Positions 8,083-15,512 of a DNA stretch of 64,000 bases are shown here, piece after piece. Numbering within the stretch: position 1 is the stretch's first letter; each line of letters starts with the position of its first letter. A model generated the notes under the pieces. It was not told where the DNA came from. It saw only the letters and a list, made by a program, of their open reading frames with translations, and ran no database searches. Origin of the DNA: Tenacibaculum pelagium (GTDB lineage Bacteria; Bacteroidota; Bacteroidia; Flavobacteriales; Flavobacteriaceae); assembly GCF_014062345.1 (NCBI RefSeq), contig NZ_JACGLS010000006.1, positions 58,030 to 122,029 on the forward strand, in the 5' to 3' direction. The translations under genes and the position numbers were made by a program.

Positions 8083-8517
8083 TTATCTTTTTTGTAATCT
8101 TCTACGTATGTTTTTTCTTGCTCTTTTTTTCGACACTCCTCTTTTTGAATTAAATCGTTGTTTTAATTGTTGCTTTTGCAACTTAGTAAGAGTTCCTCTA
8201 AATTTAGATTTCGATTGTTTAACACTCAACCTATTTTGAGCAACAAGCTTTTTTTGAGTTACTGTTAGCGAATTTTTTAATGCTTCTTGTCTTTCTAGTT
8301 TTGTTAGTGCTTTGTTTTTTAATATCGCTAACTGGCTAGAAGTAAGAGTCGCTTTAAAGGCTTGTCTATTTTCTTTAATCAACTCTTTTTGTGCCTTCAA
8401 TAACTGCTTTTGCTCTAATGAAAGGTTTAAGTCTTCAATTGAGTTTTGAGCAATAATATTTACACTTCCTATTAAGAGTGTAAAAATAAGTGCAGTTATA
8501 ATTTGTAAAGATTTCAT
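8083..8517 (-). CDS. Exported basic protein with four 26-residue LTxxQ repeats
   Basis: A 144-residue protein with a signal peptide (cleavage near A23-Q24), then a strongly basic, helical body. L-S/T-x-x-Q starts at residues 32 (LSLEQ), 58 (LTSSQ), 84 (LTVTQ) and 110 (LTKLQ), an exact 26-residue period, so the body is a tandem helical repeat. LTxxQ is the hallmark of the periplasmic Spy/CpxP/ZraP stress proteins, which usually carry two copies. The C-terminus is Arg/Lys rich (KKRARKNIRRRLQKR). It has its own copy of the ECF-type promoter (8546-8572) and lies directly downstream of the sigma and putative anti-sigma genes, which suggests a periplasmic stress chaperone or feedback sensor. Function is inferred from motif and context. 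Confidence 0.75.
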   Translation of the reverse strand: MKSLQIITALIFTLLIGSVNIIAQNSIEDLNLSLEQKQLLKAQKELIKENRQAFKATLTSSQLAILKNKALTKLERQEALKNSLTVTQKKLVAQNRLSVKQSKSKFRGTLTKLQKQQLKQRFNSKRGVSKKRARKNIRRRLQKR

Positions 8518-8545
8518 TTTTTTGTTTTGGTATTAACTCTATTTT

Positions 8546-8572
8546 TTAGACCTAAGCTTTTTAAAAAAGTTT
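8546..8572 (-). promoter_or_regulatory. Putative ECF sigma promoter, copy B (LTxxQ-repeat gene)
   Basis: On the minus strand: AAACTTTTTTAAA (8560-8572), seven bases, then GGTCTAA (8546-8552), 28 bp upstream of the ATG at 8517. The 13-mer and spacing are identical to copies A and C. The layout fits ECF promoters (an AACTT-type -35 and a GTC-type -10 about 15 bp apart). It lies between the putative anti-sigma gene and the LTxxQ-repeat gene. Confidence 0.75.
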
Positions 8573-8575
8573 TGA

Positions 8576-8953
8576 TTATTCAGAAAAAATTTCATCAGTT
8601 AATAATTCATCGTTTACATATTCATTTAATAATTGATCTACATCTTCATCATCAATTACTAAAGAAGCGATTAAAATATCATTAACTATTTCATTTCCTT
8701 CTGATGAAAAAGGGTTTATTACGGCTAAAGTAAACAACAAAGCTATAACTGCTGCTGTAGACCAAGCGTAGATGTTCTTGTATAAAGGAATTACTTTTTT
8801 TTCCTCTTTAAAAACTGTTTTGTTTAAAATAGATTCTTTCGATTTAGAAAAATATCCATCAGGGATGTTTAAACCTAAATCTGCTTTATGTCTTTTTTCT
8901 GTGTTCACATCAAAAGTGTTTCGGATGTTAAAGTTATTGTTTTGTGAGTTCAT
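8576..8953 (-). CDS. Small single-pass membrane protein, putative anti-sigma factor
   Basis: A 125-residue protein starting 6 bp after the ECF sigma gene. The soluble N-terminal part contains LGLNIPDGYFSKSKESILNK, a pattern (P-x-x-YF-x6-I) common in membrane proteins encoded beside Bacteroidota sigma factors. One membrane helix follows (about residues 62-82, AWSTAAVIALLFTLAVINPF). The C-terminal tail is very acidic (IDDEDVDQLLNEYVNDE) and would be periplasmic. The arrangement, an N-terminal cytoplasmic binding segment plus a periplasmic sensor tail, suits an anti-sigma factor. The acidic tail could contact the very basic LTxxQ protein encoded next door. Both ideas are inferences; no known anti-sigma domain is recognisable. 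Confidence 0.65.
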   Translation of the reverse strand: MNSQNNNFNIRNTFDVNTEKRHKADLGLNIPDGYFSKSKESILNKTVFKEEKKVIPLYKNIYAWSTAAVIALLFTLAVINPFSSEGNEIVNDILIASLVIDDEDVDQLLNEYVNDELLTDEIFSE

Positions 8954-8959
8954 AACAAA

Positions 8960-9523
8960 CTATGCTTTAATTTTTTCTACATACGCTACTGCTGTAATGT
9001 TGTTTTCTATATGCTTTACAGCATCATAATAATATGTTTTTAAGGTGCCTTCTTTTATTTTTAAGATACCTGAAATTTCTCTAAACTTTAAATTATCATA
9101 ATATTTCATTTGAAAAACTTGCCGTTGCTTTTCAGGTAAATCGTTTAAAACTTGCTGCAGTTTTAGCTGTGCTTCATCTCCATCAAAAAACACATCACCT
9201 GTTAAATCACCTAGGTACTTATCGCTTACATCTGTTAAAGATGAAAATGTTTTCTTTTTTTCTCGCTCTAAAAATCGCATAGATTCATTGTATGCAATTT
9301 TATACATCCAAGTATGTAAAGAACTTTGTTGCTTAAAATTTGCTAAACTTTTATAAACCCTAACAAAGGTGTTTTGCAAAACATCATCAGCATTTTCATG
9401 AGTTCCTACCAGCTTTCTTATATGCCAATACAAGCGTTCTTGATATAAGTCTAACAACTTAGAAAATGCCTTTTCTCTATGCTTTTTACTTGTTAATTGA
9501 TTTATAAAATCAGCTTCGTTCAT
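8960..9523 (-). CDS. ECF RNA polymerase sigma factor
   Basis: A 187-residue sigma-70 family protein of ECF size. Region 2 is at about residues 22-90 (LVGTHENADDVLQNTFVRVY, then LHTWMYKIAYNESMRFLERE) and region 4 at about 125-175 (LNDLPEKQRQVFQMKYYDNL, KFREISGILKIKEGTLKTYY). It redirects RNA polymerase to a small regulon. Its own upstream region has the ECF-type promoter (copy A, 9547-9573), and two more copies lie before the LTxxQ-repeat gene and the lipoprotein gene at 10513. So it probably activates itself and both neighbours (inference from identical promoters). It is followed 6 bp later by a putative membrane anti-sigma gene. Confidence 0.92.
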   Translation of the reverse strand: MNEADFINQLTSKKHREKAFSKLLDLYQERLYWHIRKLVGTHENADDVLQNTFVRVYKSLANFKQQSSLHTWMYKIAYNESMRFLEREKKKTFSSLTDVSDKYLGDLTGDVFFDGDEAQLKLQQVLNDLPEKQRQVFQMKYYDNLKFREISGILKIKEGTLKTYYYDAVKHIENNITAVAYVEKIKA

Positions 9524-9546
9524 AGGTTTGTTAGTCTTATTTTTAA

Positions 9547-9573
9547 TTAGACCCTTAAAGTTTAAAAAAGTTT
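9547..9573 (-). promoter_or_regulatory. Putative ECF sigma promoter, copy A (sigma factor gene)
   Basis: On the minus strand: AAACTTTTTTAAA (9561-9573), seven bases, then GGTCTAA (9547-9553), 23 bp upstream of the sigma gene ATG at 9523. The 13-mer and spacing are the same as copies B and C, which implies autoregulation. Confidence 0.75.
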
Positions 9574-9612
9574 AGATTTATTTTTACTTTTTTAATTTAC
9601 TGAAAATACTGA

Positions 9613-9645
9613 ACACAAAAAAAACCAGCTTAAAAAAGCTGGTTT
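9613..9645 (-). terminator. Terminator after the Cys-repeat lipoprotein gene
   Basis: AAACCAGCTT (9622-9631) and AAGCTGGTTT (9636-9645) pair around an AAAA loop. On the minus strand a run of eight T follows. It ends the gene at 9665-10513 and insulates the sigma operon. Confidence 0.8.
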
Positions 9646-9664
9646 AAAACATTAAACTTGTTTT

Positions 9665-10513
9665 TTACTTCTTCTTTTTATTTAATTTTAGTGTAATTTC
9701 TTTAGTGTTTCCTTCAGCATCGGTTAATGTTGCTTTATTATCACAAGATCCATCTCCAAAATCTAAAGTAGCTGTTCTTCCGTCTTTAGAAATTTCAATT
9801 ACCCCACTTACAATGTATTTGCAAGCCCATTCTCTTCTTAAGTTAGTAGTAATAGTTGCTGTTTTTACAACTCCATTTTTATTTACAGATTCCCAGTTTC
9901 CTGAAATTGAATACACGTCATCTCCTCTAGTATCGGTATCTGCTCCTTCTATCTTTTCTTTTACTTTAGTTCCTTTTCTAACTATTACAGCTCCTGATTC
10001 TAAAGTAATTGTAATATCTATATTAAAAGTAGCTTCTGGATTTCCGTTTGCATTTTCTTTTACTTTAACAATAGATTTTCCTCCTTCAACAGTGTTGCCT
10101 TCTACCGAAAAGTTTTCAAATGTTAATGTTTTAGATAAACTAGTATCGTTTTTTTCGTATTCAATAATTATTTTTCCAGCAAATTCTCTTCCTCTTCTAC
10201 CTTCACATCCATCACCAAAATCTAGAGTTACAATTTTCCCATTTGTAGTTTCTTCTACTGTTCTTTCAATACAACTTGTATGATAGCTTGTAGTAGTCGT
10301 TCCTTTACTTTCATAACCACTTTCAATACTATCATCTTCTACAACCTCATCTATTTCTGTTGAAATATCATCTGCTAAAACTACATTTAAAGCTTCTTCT
10401 GTTAGAGTTTCATCAAAACTACTTATCTCTTCAGAAGATTCGCAAGAAGCAAATAATAATAAACCGATAATTGATAGGTAAGCTAATTTCTTTTGTACAT
10501 TTTTAAAAGTCAT
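9665..10513 (-). CDS. Lipoprotein with two LDFGDG(S)C repeats, ECF regulon member
   Basis: A 282-residue lipoprotein: signal peptide with lipobox LLFASC (Cys about residue 24), an acidic stretch rich in Glu/Asp/Ser (about 25-75), then a beta-strand body. Two related segments each pair a cysteine with a DFGDG turn: SCIERTVEE...VTLDFGDGCEG and ACKYIVSG...ATLDFGDGSCD, so two disulfide-bonded repeats are likely. I cannot name a family; similar anonymous lipoproteins occur across Flavobacteriaceae. It is preceded by copy C of the shared ECF-type promoter (10543-10569) and followed by its own terminator. It is therefore probably a single-gene target of the sigma factor encoded just downstream. Confidence 0.72.
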   Translation of the reverse strand: MTFKNVQKKLAYLSIIGLLLFASCESSEEISSFDETLTEEALNVVLADDISTEIDEVVEDDSIESGYESKGTTTTSYHTSCIERTVEETTNGKIVTLDFGDGCEGRRGREFAGKIIIEYEKNDTSLSKTLTFENFSVEGNTVEGGKSIVKVKENANGNPEATFNIDITITLESGAVIVRKGTKVKEKIEGADTDTRGDDVYSISGNWESVNKNGVVKTATITTNLRREWACKYIVSGVIEISKDGRTATLDFGDGSCDNKATLTDAEGNTKEITLKLNKKKK

Positions 10514-10542
10514 AATTCCTAATTTTTAAAGTTAATCAGTTC

Positions 10543-10569
10543 TTTGACCTTGGTATTTTAAAAAAGTTT
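10543..10569 (-). promoter_or_regulatory. Putative ECF sigma promoter, copy C (lipoprotein gene)
   Basis: On the minus strand: AAACTTTTTTAAA (10557-10569), seven bases, then GGTCAAA (10543-10549), 29 bp upstream of the ATG at 10513. Only one base of the -10 box differs from copies A and B, while the seven spacer bases differ, so the conservation is not a simple duplication. Confidence 0.75.
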
Positions 10570-10578
10570 GAAAAAAAA

Positions 10579-11166
10579 TTATTTTTTATAAAAATTCATC
10601 TCATCTACATATTTCCAAACCTCTTTAGATAATAAAGGTTGAATGTTCTTTTTCTCCTTTATAGAATTACGAACCATTGTTGATGAAATTTGTACTATTG
10701 GAGCGTCAACTCTATGTATTTTAGAATGCTCTTTAAATTGGTTTTCTATAATTCCTTCAGAAATTCTTGGATATACATAAACGTTATAATCGTCTAGAAT
10801 AGCTTCATAATTTCTCCATTTATGAAAGCTCTTCAAATTATCTTCACCCATAATTAAATTAAAATTGTAATCTGGGTGTTTTTCTGAAATGTGCGCTAAA
10901 GTATTTATCGTATAGTTTGGTTGTGGTAAATTAAACTCGATATCTGAAGGCTTAATTTTATCGTAGTCTTTCGTTGCTAGATGCACCATTTCTAAACGAT
11001 GGTAATTATCTAACAATGAATTTTTCTTTTTAAATGGGTTATGAGGAGTAACTACCATCCATATTTCATCTAAGTCAGAATTTTCAACCATATGGTTTGC
11101 TATGATTAAATGACCTATGTGGATAGGGTTAAAAGTTCCGAAATACAGCCCGATATTCTTTTTCAT
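10579..11166 (-). CDS. nadD: Nicotinate-nucleotide adenylyltransferase
   Basis: A 195-residue cytoplasmic enzyme that converts nicotinate mononucleotide and ATP to deamido-NAD in NAD synthesis. The nucleotidyltransferase motif GTFNPIHIGHL (residues 10-20, with the paired His) and the C-terminal ISSTMVR motif (the ISSTxxR signature) are both intact. Length is normal. The ATG overlaps the stop of gmk by one base, so the two are translationally coupled. This gmk-nadD order after yicC is typical of Flavobacteriaceae. Transcription probably starts upstream of yicC. Confidence 0.95.
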   Translation of the reverse strand: MKKNIGLYFGTFNPIHIGHLIIANHMVENSDLDEIWMVVTPHNPFKKKNSLLDNYHRLEMVHLATKDYDKIKPSDIEFNLPQPNYTINTLAHISEKHPDYNFNLIMGEDNLKSFHKWRNYEAILDDYNVYVYPRISEGIIENQFKEHSKIHRVDAPIVQISSTMVRNSIKEKKNIQPLLSKEVWKYVDEMNFYKK

Positions 11167-11756
11167 TATTTTTTATCTAAGCCTAAAAAATCATCAACTA
11201 AATCTTCTGCTTCTTGCAAAGCTACATCTAAATCATAATTTTTAATGATCTGATCAAATTGTGGAGCAGTAGCCAATTCCACTGAAGCTTTTGCTATACG
11301 CATGTTGATTTTATCTTCGCTTTCTGTGCTTCTTTTCTTTAAACGAATTTTTAATTCATCAACACTTGGTGGTTTTACAAAAACAGCTAAAGTTTCTTCT
11401 GGAAACTTCTTTTTAATTCTTAATCCTCCAACAACATCAATATCAAAAATAACATGTTTTTCTTGAGCCCAAATACGCTCAACTTCTGTTTTTAAGGTTC
11501 CGTAAAAATTATCACGGTACACTTCTTCCCATTCTAAAAACTCATCGTTTTTAATCTTTTGTTTGAAGTCTTTTGCTGATATAAAATAATAATCTTCTCC
11601 GTTAACTTCATTTCCTCTTGCTTCTCTTGAAGTTGCAGAAATTGAAAATTCTAATCCGAAACGTTCTTGTTTTAATAAGTGGCGTACGATAGTTGTTTTT
11701 CCACTACCTGAAGGTGCAGAAAAAACAAATAATTTTCCTTGAAAGTCTTTTTTCAT
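11166..11756 (-). CDS. gmk: Guanylate kinase
   Basis: A 196-residue kinase that phosphorylates GMP to GDP. The P-loop SAPSGSGKTT (about residues 13-22), the GMP-binding SATSREARGNEVNGEDYYF segment and the lid region RLKKRSTES are all present. It lies 37 bp downstream of the yicC-type gene and overlaps nadD by one base. No oddities. Confidence 0.96.
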   Translation of the reverse strand: MKKDFQGKLFVFSAPSGSGKTTIVRHLLKQERFGLEFSISATSREARGNEVNGEDYYFISAKDFKQKIKNDEFLEWEEVYRDNFYGTLKTEVERIWAQEKHVIFDIDVVGGLRIKKKFPEETLAVFVKPPSVDELKIRLKKRSTESEDKINMRIAKASVELATAPQFDQIIKNYDLDVALQEAEDLVDDFLGLDKK

Positions 11757-11793
11757 TTTGTTGTGTGTTGTAGTTTGACTTCTCAGTATTTTT

Positions 11794-12660
11794 TTAAAGA
11801 ACGTTTAAGATTTGTTCTTTTATTTTTTCTAGTTCATCTTTCATTTGGATTACCAATTTTTGCATTGGTGCAAAATTAGCTTTAGACCCAGTGGTATTTA
11901 CTTCTCGTCCTATTTCTTGAACGATAAAACCTAATTTTTTCCCGTTAGAATCTGCAGTAGCTAATTGTTCTAAAAAGTAATCTAGATGATTCGCTAAACG
12001 AACCTTTTCTTCGTTAATATCTAACTTTTCTAAATAGTAAATCAATTCTTGCTCAAAACGATTTTCATCGATCTCAACTTTTAAATCAGTTAATGCTTTT
12101 TGCAAACGTTCTTTTACGTTTTCAATTCTATCTCCGTCTAGCTTTTTTACCTCCTCTAATGCTGATTTAATATTTGCAATTCGCAATTTGAAATCATCTT
12201 CTAAAGACTTGGCTTCATCAGTTCTATAAGCTATGATTTCTTTTAAAGCTTCATCAATATGAATATCAATCTCAGTCCATTCATTTTCATCTAATTCTGC
12301 ACGCTCAGTTTTTAAAGCATCAGGCATTCTTACTGCCATTTTTAATAACTCGACATCATCTTCAGACCCTACAAATAATACATTTTTTAGCTGTTGCATA
12401 TATTCTTTAACAACTGCATTATTAACTGTTGTTGAAGTTTCATCTGCAGTCATTTCAACATAAATTGAAAAATCTACTTTACCTCTTACTAAATTACTTG
12501 CTAATTTTTTTCGAACCGATAATTCTTTCTCTTTATAATAAGAAGGAATTCTTGTGTTTAAGTCTAAATTTTTACTATTTAAAGACTTAATTTCAATGGT
12601 TACTTTTTTAGATGGTAAATGTAATACGGATTTTCCGTAACCCGTCATAGACTGTATCAT
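11794..12660 (-). CDS. YicC-family endoribonuclease-like protein
   Basis: A 288-residue YicC protein. The start MIQSMTGYGK, the long helical coiled centre and the C-terminal block (GREVNTTGSKAN, then QMKDELEKIKEQILNVL) are the family signature. In E. coli, YicC is linked to RNA decay. Position just before gmk is conserved in many bacteria. A perfect -7 element (TATCTTTG, 12681-12688) lies 20 bp upstream, so this is probably the first gene of yicC-gmk-nadD. Confidence 0.92.
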   Translation of the reverse strand: MIQSMTGYGKSVLHLPSKKVTIEIKSLNSKNLDLNTRIPSYYKEKELSVRKKLASNLVRGKVDFSIYVEMTADETSTTVNNAVVKEYMQQLKNVLFVGSEDDVELLKMAVRMPDALKTERAELDENEWTEIDIHIDEALKEIIAYRTDEAKSLEDDFKLRIANIKSALEEVKKLDGDRIENVKERLQKALTDLKVEIDENRFEQELIYYLEKLDINEEKVRLANHLDYFLEQLATADSNGKKLGFIVQEIGREVNTTGSKANFAPMQKLVIQMKDELEKIKEQILNVL

Positions 12661-12680
12661 AACTCCAATTTAATAAACGG

Positions 12681-12688
12681 CAAAGATA
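12681..12688 (-). promoter_or_regulatory. Promoter -7 element of yicC-gmk-nadD
   Basis: TATCTTTG on the minus strand, an exact TAnnTTTG match, 20 bp before the yicC ATG. No clear -33 TTTG is visible at the usual distance. Confidence 0.6.
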
Positions 12689-12691
12689 CGT

Positions 12692-13588
12692 TTATTTATT
12701 GTTAGTAGCCACTTGTTTAGTTACCAAAAAGACCCCTAAAAAGATTAAGAGTGTTGCACAAATTTTAACTATATTTAAATTATCACTTCCTACAATTAAA
12801 GCATAAATTGATGCGATTACGGGTTGTAAATACATAAACACACTAACAGTTGTTGGTTTTAATTTAGATAATGCAAAAAGATTGAATAAATATGTAATAC
12901 AGGTTGTAAATAACACCACAAAACCTGCTTTTAAATATATTGATGTTGGCATTATTTGCCATTGTACTTCAGATAATTCTGAGATGCCAAAAGGAATTAC
13001 AAATAGTAAACCGAATAAATACAGCCATTTTACAAATACAATTGGATTGTATTTTTCGATTAGTTTTTTAACAATAACCAGGTACATAGCGTAAGATGCT
13101 GCATTAACAAACACTAGAAAATTACCTAACATCATATTTTTAGCACCTGCTCCTTTTGTACTACCATAAACAATTAAAATAACAGCACCTATTAATCCGA
13201 TAATTACCCCTAAAATTTTTCTTTTTATTAGTTTTTCTTTTAAAATAATGCTTGCGAAAATTAACACTAAAATAGGAGTAGACACCATCATCACTGATGC
13301 GTTAATCGGTGTAGTATAACTTAGTCCTTTAAAAAAAGTAAGCATGTTAAATGCAACTCCAAAAAAAGCTGCTAAAGCTATTCTTTTAAAATCTGATTTT
13401 TCAATAGATTTTGCTTTCACAAAAAGCCCTAATAACCAAAAAACTGCAGTTGCTCCACCAACACGAAGCAATATAAATCCGAAAGGTTTTATATACATTG
13501 GCATCACCTCTTTTGCTACCGTAAAAGTAACTCCGTAAATAAGTGTTGCTATTGATGCAGCTATGATTGCTAGCGTTCTTTGATTCAT
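12692..13588 (-). CDS. EamA-family (DMT) transporter
   Basis: A 298-residue membrane protein with about ten hydrophobic helices arranged as two EamA halves (residues about 5-140 and 155-290), the 10-TM drug/metabolite transporter architecture. Recognisable parts are FILLRVGGATAVFWLLG, AFFGVAFNMLTFFKGL and the second-half VSVFMYLQPVIASI motif. Substrates of such proteins (amino acids, nucleosides, metabolites) cannot be read from sequence. It stands alone: a terminator separates it from the upstream LysM gene, and the downstream yicC gene has its own promoter. A near-consensus -7 box (CATCTTTG) lies at 13614-13621. Confidence 0.88.
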   Translation of the reverse strand: MNQRTLAIIAASIATLIYGVTFTVAKEVMPMYIKPFGFILLRVGGATAVFWLLGLFVKAKSIEKSDFKRIALAAFFGVAFNMLTFFKGLSYTTPINASVMMVSTPILVLIFASIILKEKLIKRKILGVIIGLIGAVILIVYGSTKGAGAKNMMLGNFLVFVNAASYAMYLVIVKKLIEKYNPIVFVKWLYLFGLLFVIPFGISELSEVQWQIMPTSIYLKAGFVVLFTTCITYLFNLFALSKLKPTTVSVFMYLQPVIASIYALIVGSDNLNIVKICATLLIFLGVFLVTKQVATNNK

Positions 13589-13695
13589 TTTAATTATCTA
13601 AGAATTTAAAGTGCAAAGATGAAAATATAATTTCTCTTTTTACTGTAAGAATTTGAATTAAACTAATTTTTAATAATCGATATATTTTGAAACAA

Positions 13696-13723
13696 AAAAA
13701 GCACTGCATATGCAGTGCTTTTT
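13696..13723 (-). terminator. Terminator after the BON-LysM gene
   Basis: A perfect 28-bp palindrome with GC-rich core GCACTGC/GCAGTGC flanked by A and T runs, 21 bp past the stop of the BON-LysM gene. Palindromic symmetry means it could act in both directions. Confidence 0.8.
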
Positions 13724-13744
13724 CTTTGGTTGATTAACTTTTGA

Positions 13745-14215
13745 TTAGTCCATTAAAGGCGGAATTCTTAATACCTGCCCTGGATAAATTTTATCTGGAT
13801 GAGATAACATTGGTTTGTTAGCTTCAAAAATTACAGGATACTTCATTGCATCTCCATAAAATTCTTTAGCAATTTTACCTAAAGTATCTCCGCTTACTAC
13901 TGTATGAAATTGAGCCATTGCAGCTTCTTCAATTTCTTCTACTTCAGCAACTGTCATATTATCTTCTACAGATGCAATACCATCAGTATTTCCTACTACT
14001 AAAACAACTTTTTCTTTTGTTGCTAAATCAGCAGCTTCACCCGAAATTGTAGCTTTATCATCATCAACACCTACTACAAGGTTTTCTACAGATAATTCTA
14101 ATTTGTTTACTGCGTCTACTAATTTTGCAGATTTTTCAGCAGCTTCTTCTTCCGTTGTTTTTCCGATTCCAAAAACTTTAGCTCCGGCATTTTTAATAAA
14201 TGAAAAAATTCCCAT
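13745..14215 (-). CDS. BON-LysM protein (Kbp/YgaU-like)
   Basis: A 156-residue protein with no signal peptide: an N-terminal helix, a BON domain at about residues 40-95 (SVENLVVGVDDDKATISGEA) and a C-terminal LysM domain (TVVSGDTLGKIAKEFYGDA to YPGQVLRIPPL, residues about 105-153). This matches E. coli Kbp (YgaU), a small potassium-binding protein, in order and length. Whether this homologue binds potassium is inference from the family. It is a single gene, with terminators on both sides. Confidence 0.88.
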   Translation of the reverse strand: MGIFSFIKNAGAKVFGIGKTTEEEAAEKSAKLVDAVNKLELSVENLVVGVDDDKATISGEAADLATKEKVVLVVGNTDGIASVEDNMTVAEVEEIEEAAMAQFHTVVSGDTLGKIAKEFYGDAMKYPVIFEANKPMLSHPDKIYPGQVLRIPPLMD

Positions 14216-14404
14216 TTTCTTTTTTGATTTTTTGTTAATTAATAATTTGTTTTACTGTTTGCCTAAGATACAATTTTTATACCAAATGTTTTTAATTCAA
14301 ATAAGAATTATCTTGACTCAGGTACTGAGTATAACTATATACTTAGAAAATAACTTCTATTTATTTGATAATCAGTATTAATGTAATATTAAAGGCTTTC
14401 ATAA

Positions 14405-14436
14405 AAAAAACCACACTTTTAAAAGTGTGGTTTTTT
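14405..14436 (-). terminator. Terminator after thiL
   Basis: A perfect 32-bp palindrome with core CCACACTTTT/AAAAGTGTGG flanked by A6 and T6, 17 bp beyond the thiL stop. Confidence 0.82.
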
Positions 14437-14453
14437 ATGCAATCGTATTTATT

Positions 14454-15500
14454 TTATCCTTTAAAAGAATTCCAGCCTTGAGCTTTTAACTCCATTTCTT
14501 GGTTGGCTCTTGTTACCAAATTCATTCCTTGATTTTCTTCAGTTATATGGCCGATAATTGAAAAATTTGGATTTCCTTTTATTTTATCAAAATCCGCAAT
14601 TGGAACTGTGAATAATAATTCATAATCTTCTCCACCACTTAAAGCAATCATCGTACTATCCATATTAAACTCTTCTGAGGTTGATATAACTTGTGGGTCT
14701 AACGGTAGTTTGTCCTCATATATTTTACAACCAACTTTGCTTTGTGTACAGATGTGCATAATTTCTGAAGATAATCCGTCAGAAATATCAATCATAGACG
14801 TAGGTTTTACATCCAGTTCTTTTAATAATTCAGGTACATCTTTACGTGCCTCAGGTTTTAATTGACGCTCTATTAAATAGGTGTAGTTATCTAAATCTGG
14901 TTGGTTTTCTGGATTGACTTGAAATACTTGTTTCTCTCTTTCTAAAACCTGTAACCCTAAATAGGCTCCTCCTAAATCACCCGAAACAACAATTAAATCG
15001 GTCGATTTTGCTCCATTTCTATAAACAATGTCTTCTTTTTTGGCAGAACCTAATGCGGTTACAGAAATCAACATTCCTTTGGTTGATGATGTGGTATCTC
15101 CACCGATTAAATCTACTTTATAAGTGTCACATGCTAATTTAATACCTGCATATAATTCTTCTAAAGCTTCTAATGGAAAACGATTAGATACAGCAATAGA
15201 AACAGTTATTTGTTCAGCAACCCCATTCATAGCATATACATCAGATAAATTTACCATTACAGCTTTATATCCTAAATGTTTTAAAGGCATGTAACTTAAG
15301 TCGAAATGAACGCCTTCAACCAATAAATCAGTTGTTACTAATAGCTCTTTTTCTGATTGACTAATTACAGCAGCATCATCACCAACTCCTTTTAGAGTTG
15401 CTGAACTATACACTTTAAAATGCTTCGTTAAGTGGTTGATTAATCCGAACTCTCCAAGTTCAGCTAATGAAGTTTTTTCTTGATTCTTATCTTCTAACAT
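14454..15500 (-). CDS. thiL: Thiamine-monophosphate kinase
   Basis: A 348-residue PurM-like kinase that makes thiamine diphosphate from thiamine monophosphate. Visible signatures are GVGDDAAVI near residue 40 (metal- and nucleotide-binding Asp pair), VTTDLLVEGVHFDL, DLIGGDTTSS, MIDISDGLSSEI and LSGGEDYELLFTV. No other thiamine genes are in the window. It is flanked by a terminator on its 3' side. A perfect -7 element sits only 4 bp from the ATG, so the mRNA may be leaderless or nearly so. Confidence 0.95.
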   Translation of the reverse strand: MLEDKNQEKTSLAELGEFGLINHLTKHFKVYSSATLKGVGDDAAVISQSEKELLVTTDLLVEGVHFDLSYMPLKHLGYKAVMVNLSDVYAMNGVAEQITVSIAVSNRFPLEALEELYAGIKLACDTYKVDLIGGDTTSSTKGMLISVTALGSAKKEDIVYRNGAKSTDLIVVSGDLGGAYLGLQVLEREKQVFQVNPENQPDLDNYTYLIERQLKPEARKDVPELLKELDVKPTSMIDISDGLSSEIMHICTQSKVGCKIYEDKLPLDPQVISTSEEFNMDSTMIALSGGEDYELLFTVPIADFDKIKGNPNFSIIGHITEENQGMNLVTRANQEMELKAQGWNSFKG

Positions 15501-15504
15501 TCTG

Positions 15505-15512
15505 CAAAGATA
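15505..15512 (-). promoter_or_regulatory. Promoter -7 element of thiL, very close to the start codon
   Basis: TATCTTTG on the minus strand, an exact -7 consensus, followed by CAGA and then the thiL ATG. Transcription from it would begin at or within a few bases of the ATG. Confidence 0.6.

Noticed and set aside
9705..10283. A 192-codon open frame on the plus strand opposite the Cys-repeat lipoprotein gene
   Set aside because: It is antisense to a lipoprotein gene with a lipobox, promoter and terminator, has a low-complexity composition and no recognisable domain; long antisense frames are expected opposite this codon usage.
13696..13723. Perfect 28-bp palindrome considered as a regulator binding site
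   Set aside because: GC core with flanking A and T runs just after a stop codon is a standard terminator.
14316..14330. ACTCAG-GTA-CTGAGT inverted repeat upstream of the BON-LysM gene
   Set aside because: Six-bp arms about 100 bp from the start with no promoter next to it; chance is likely.
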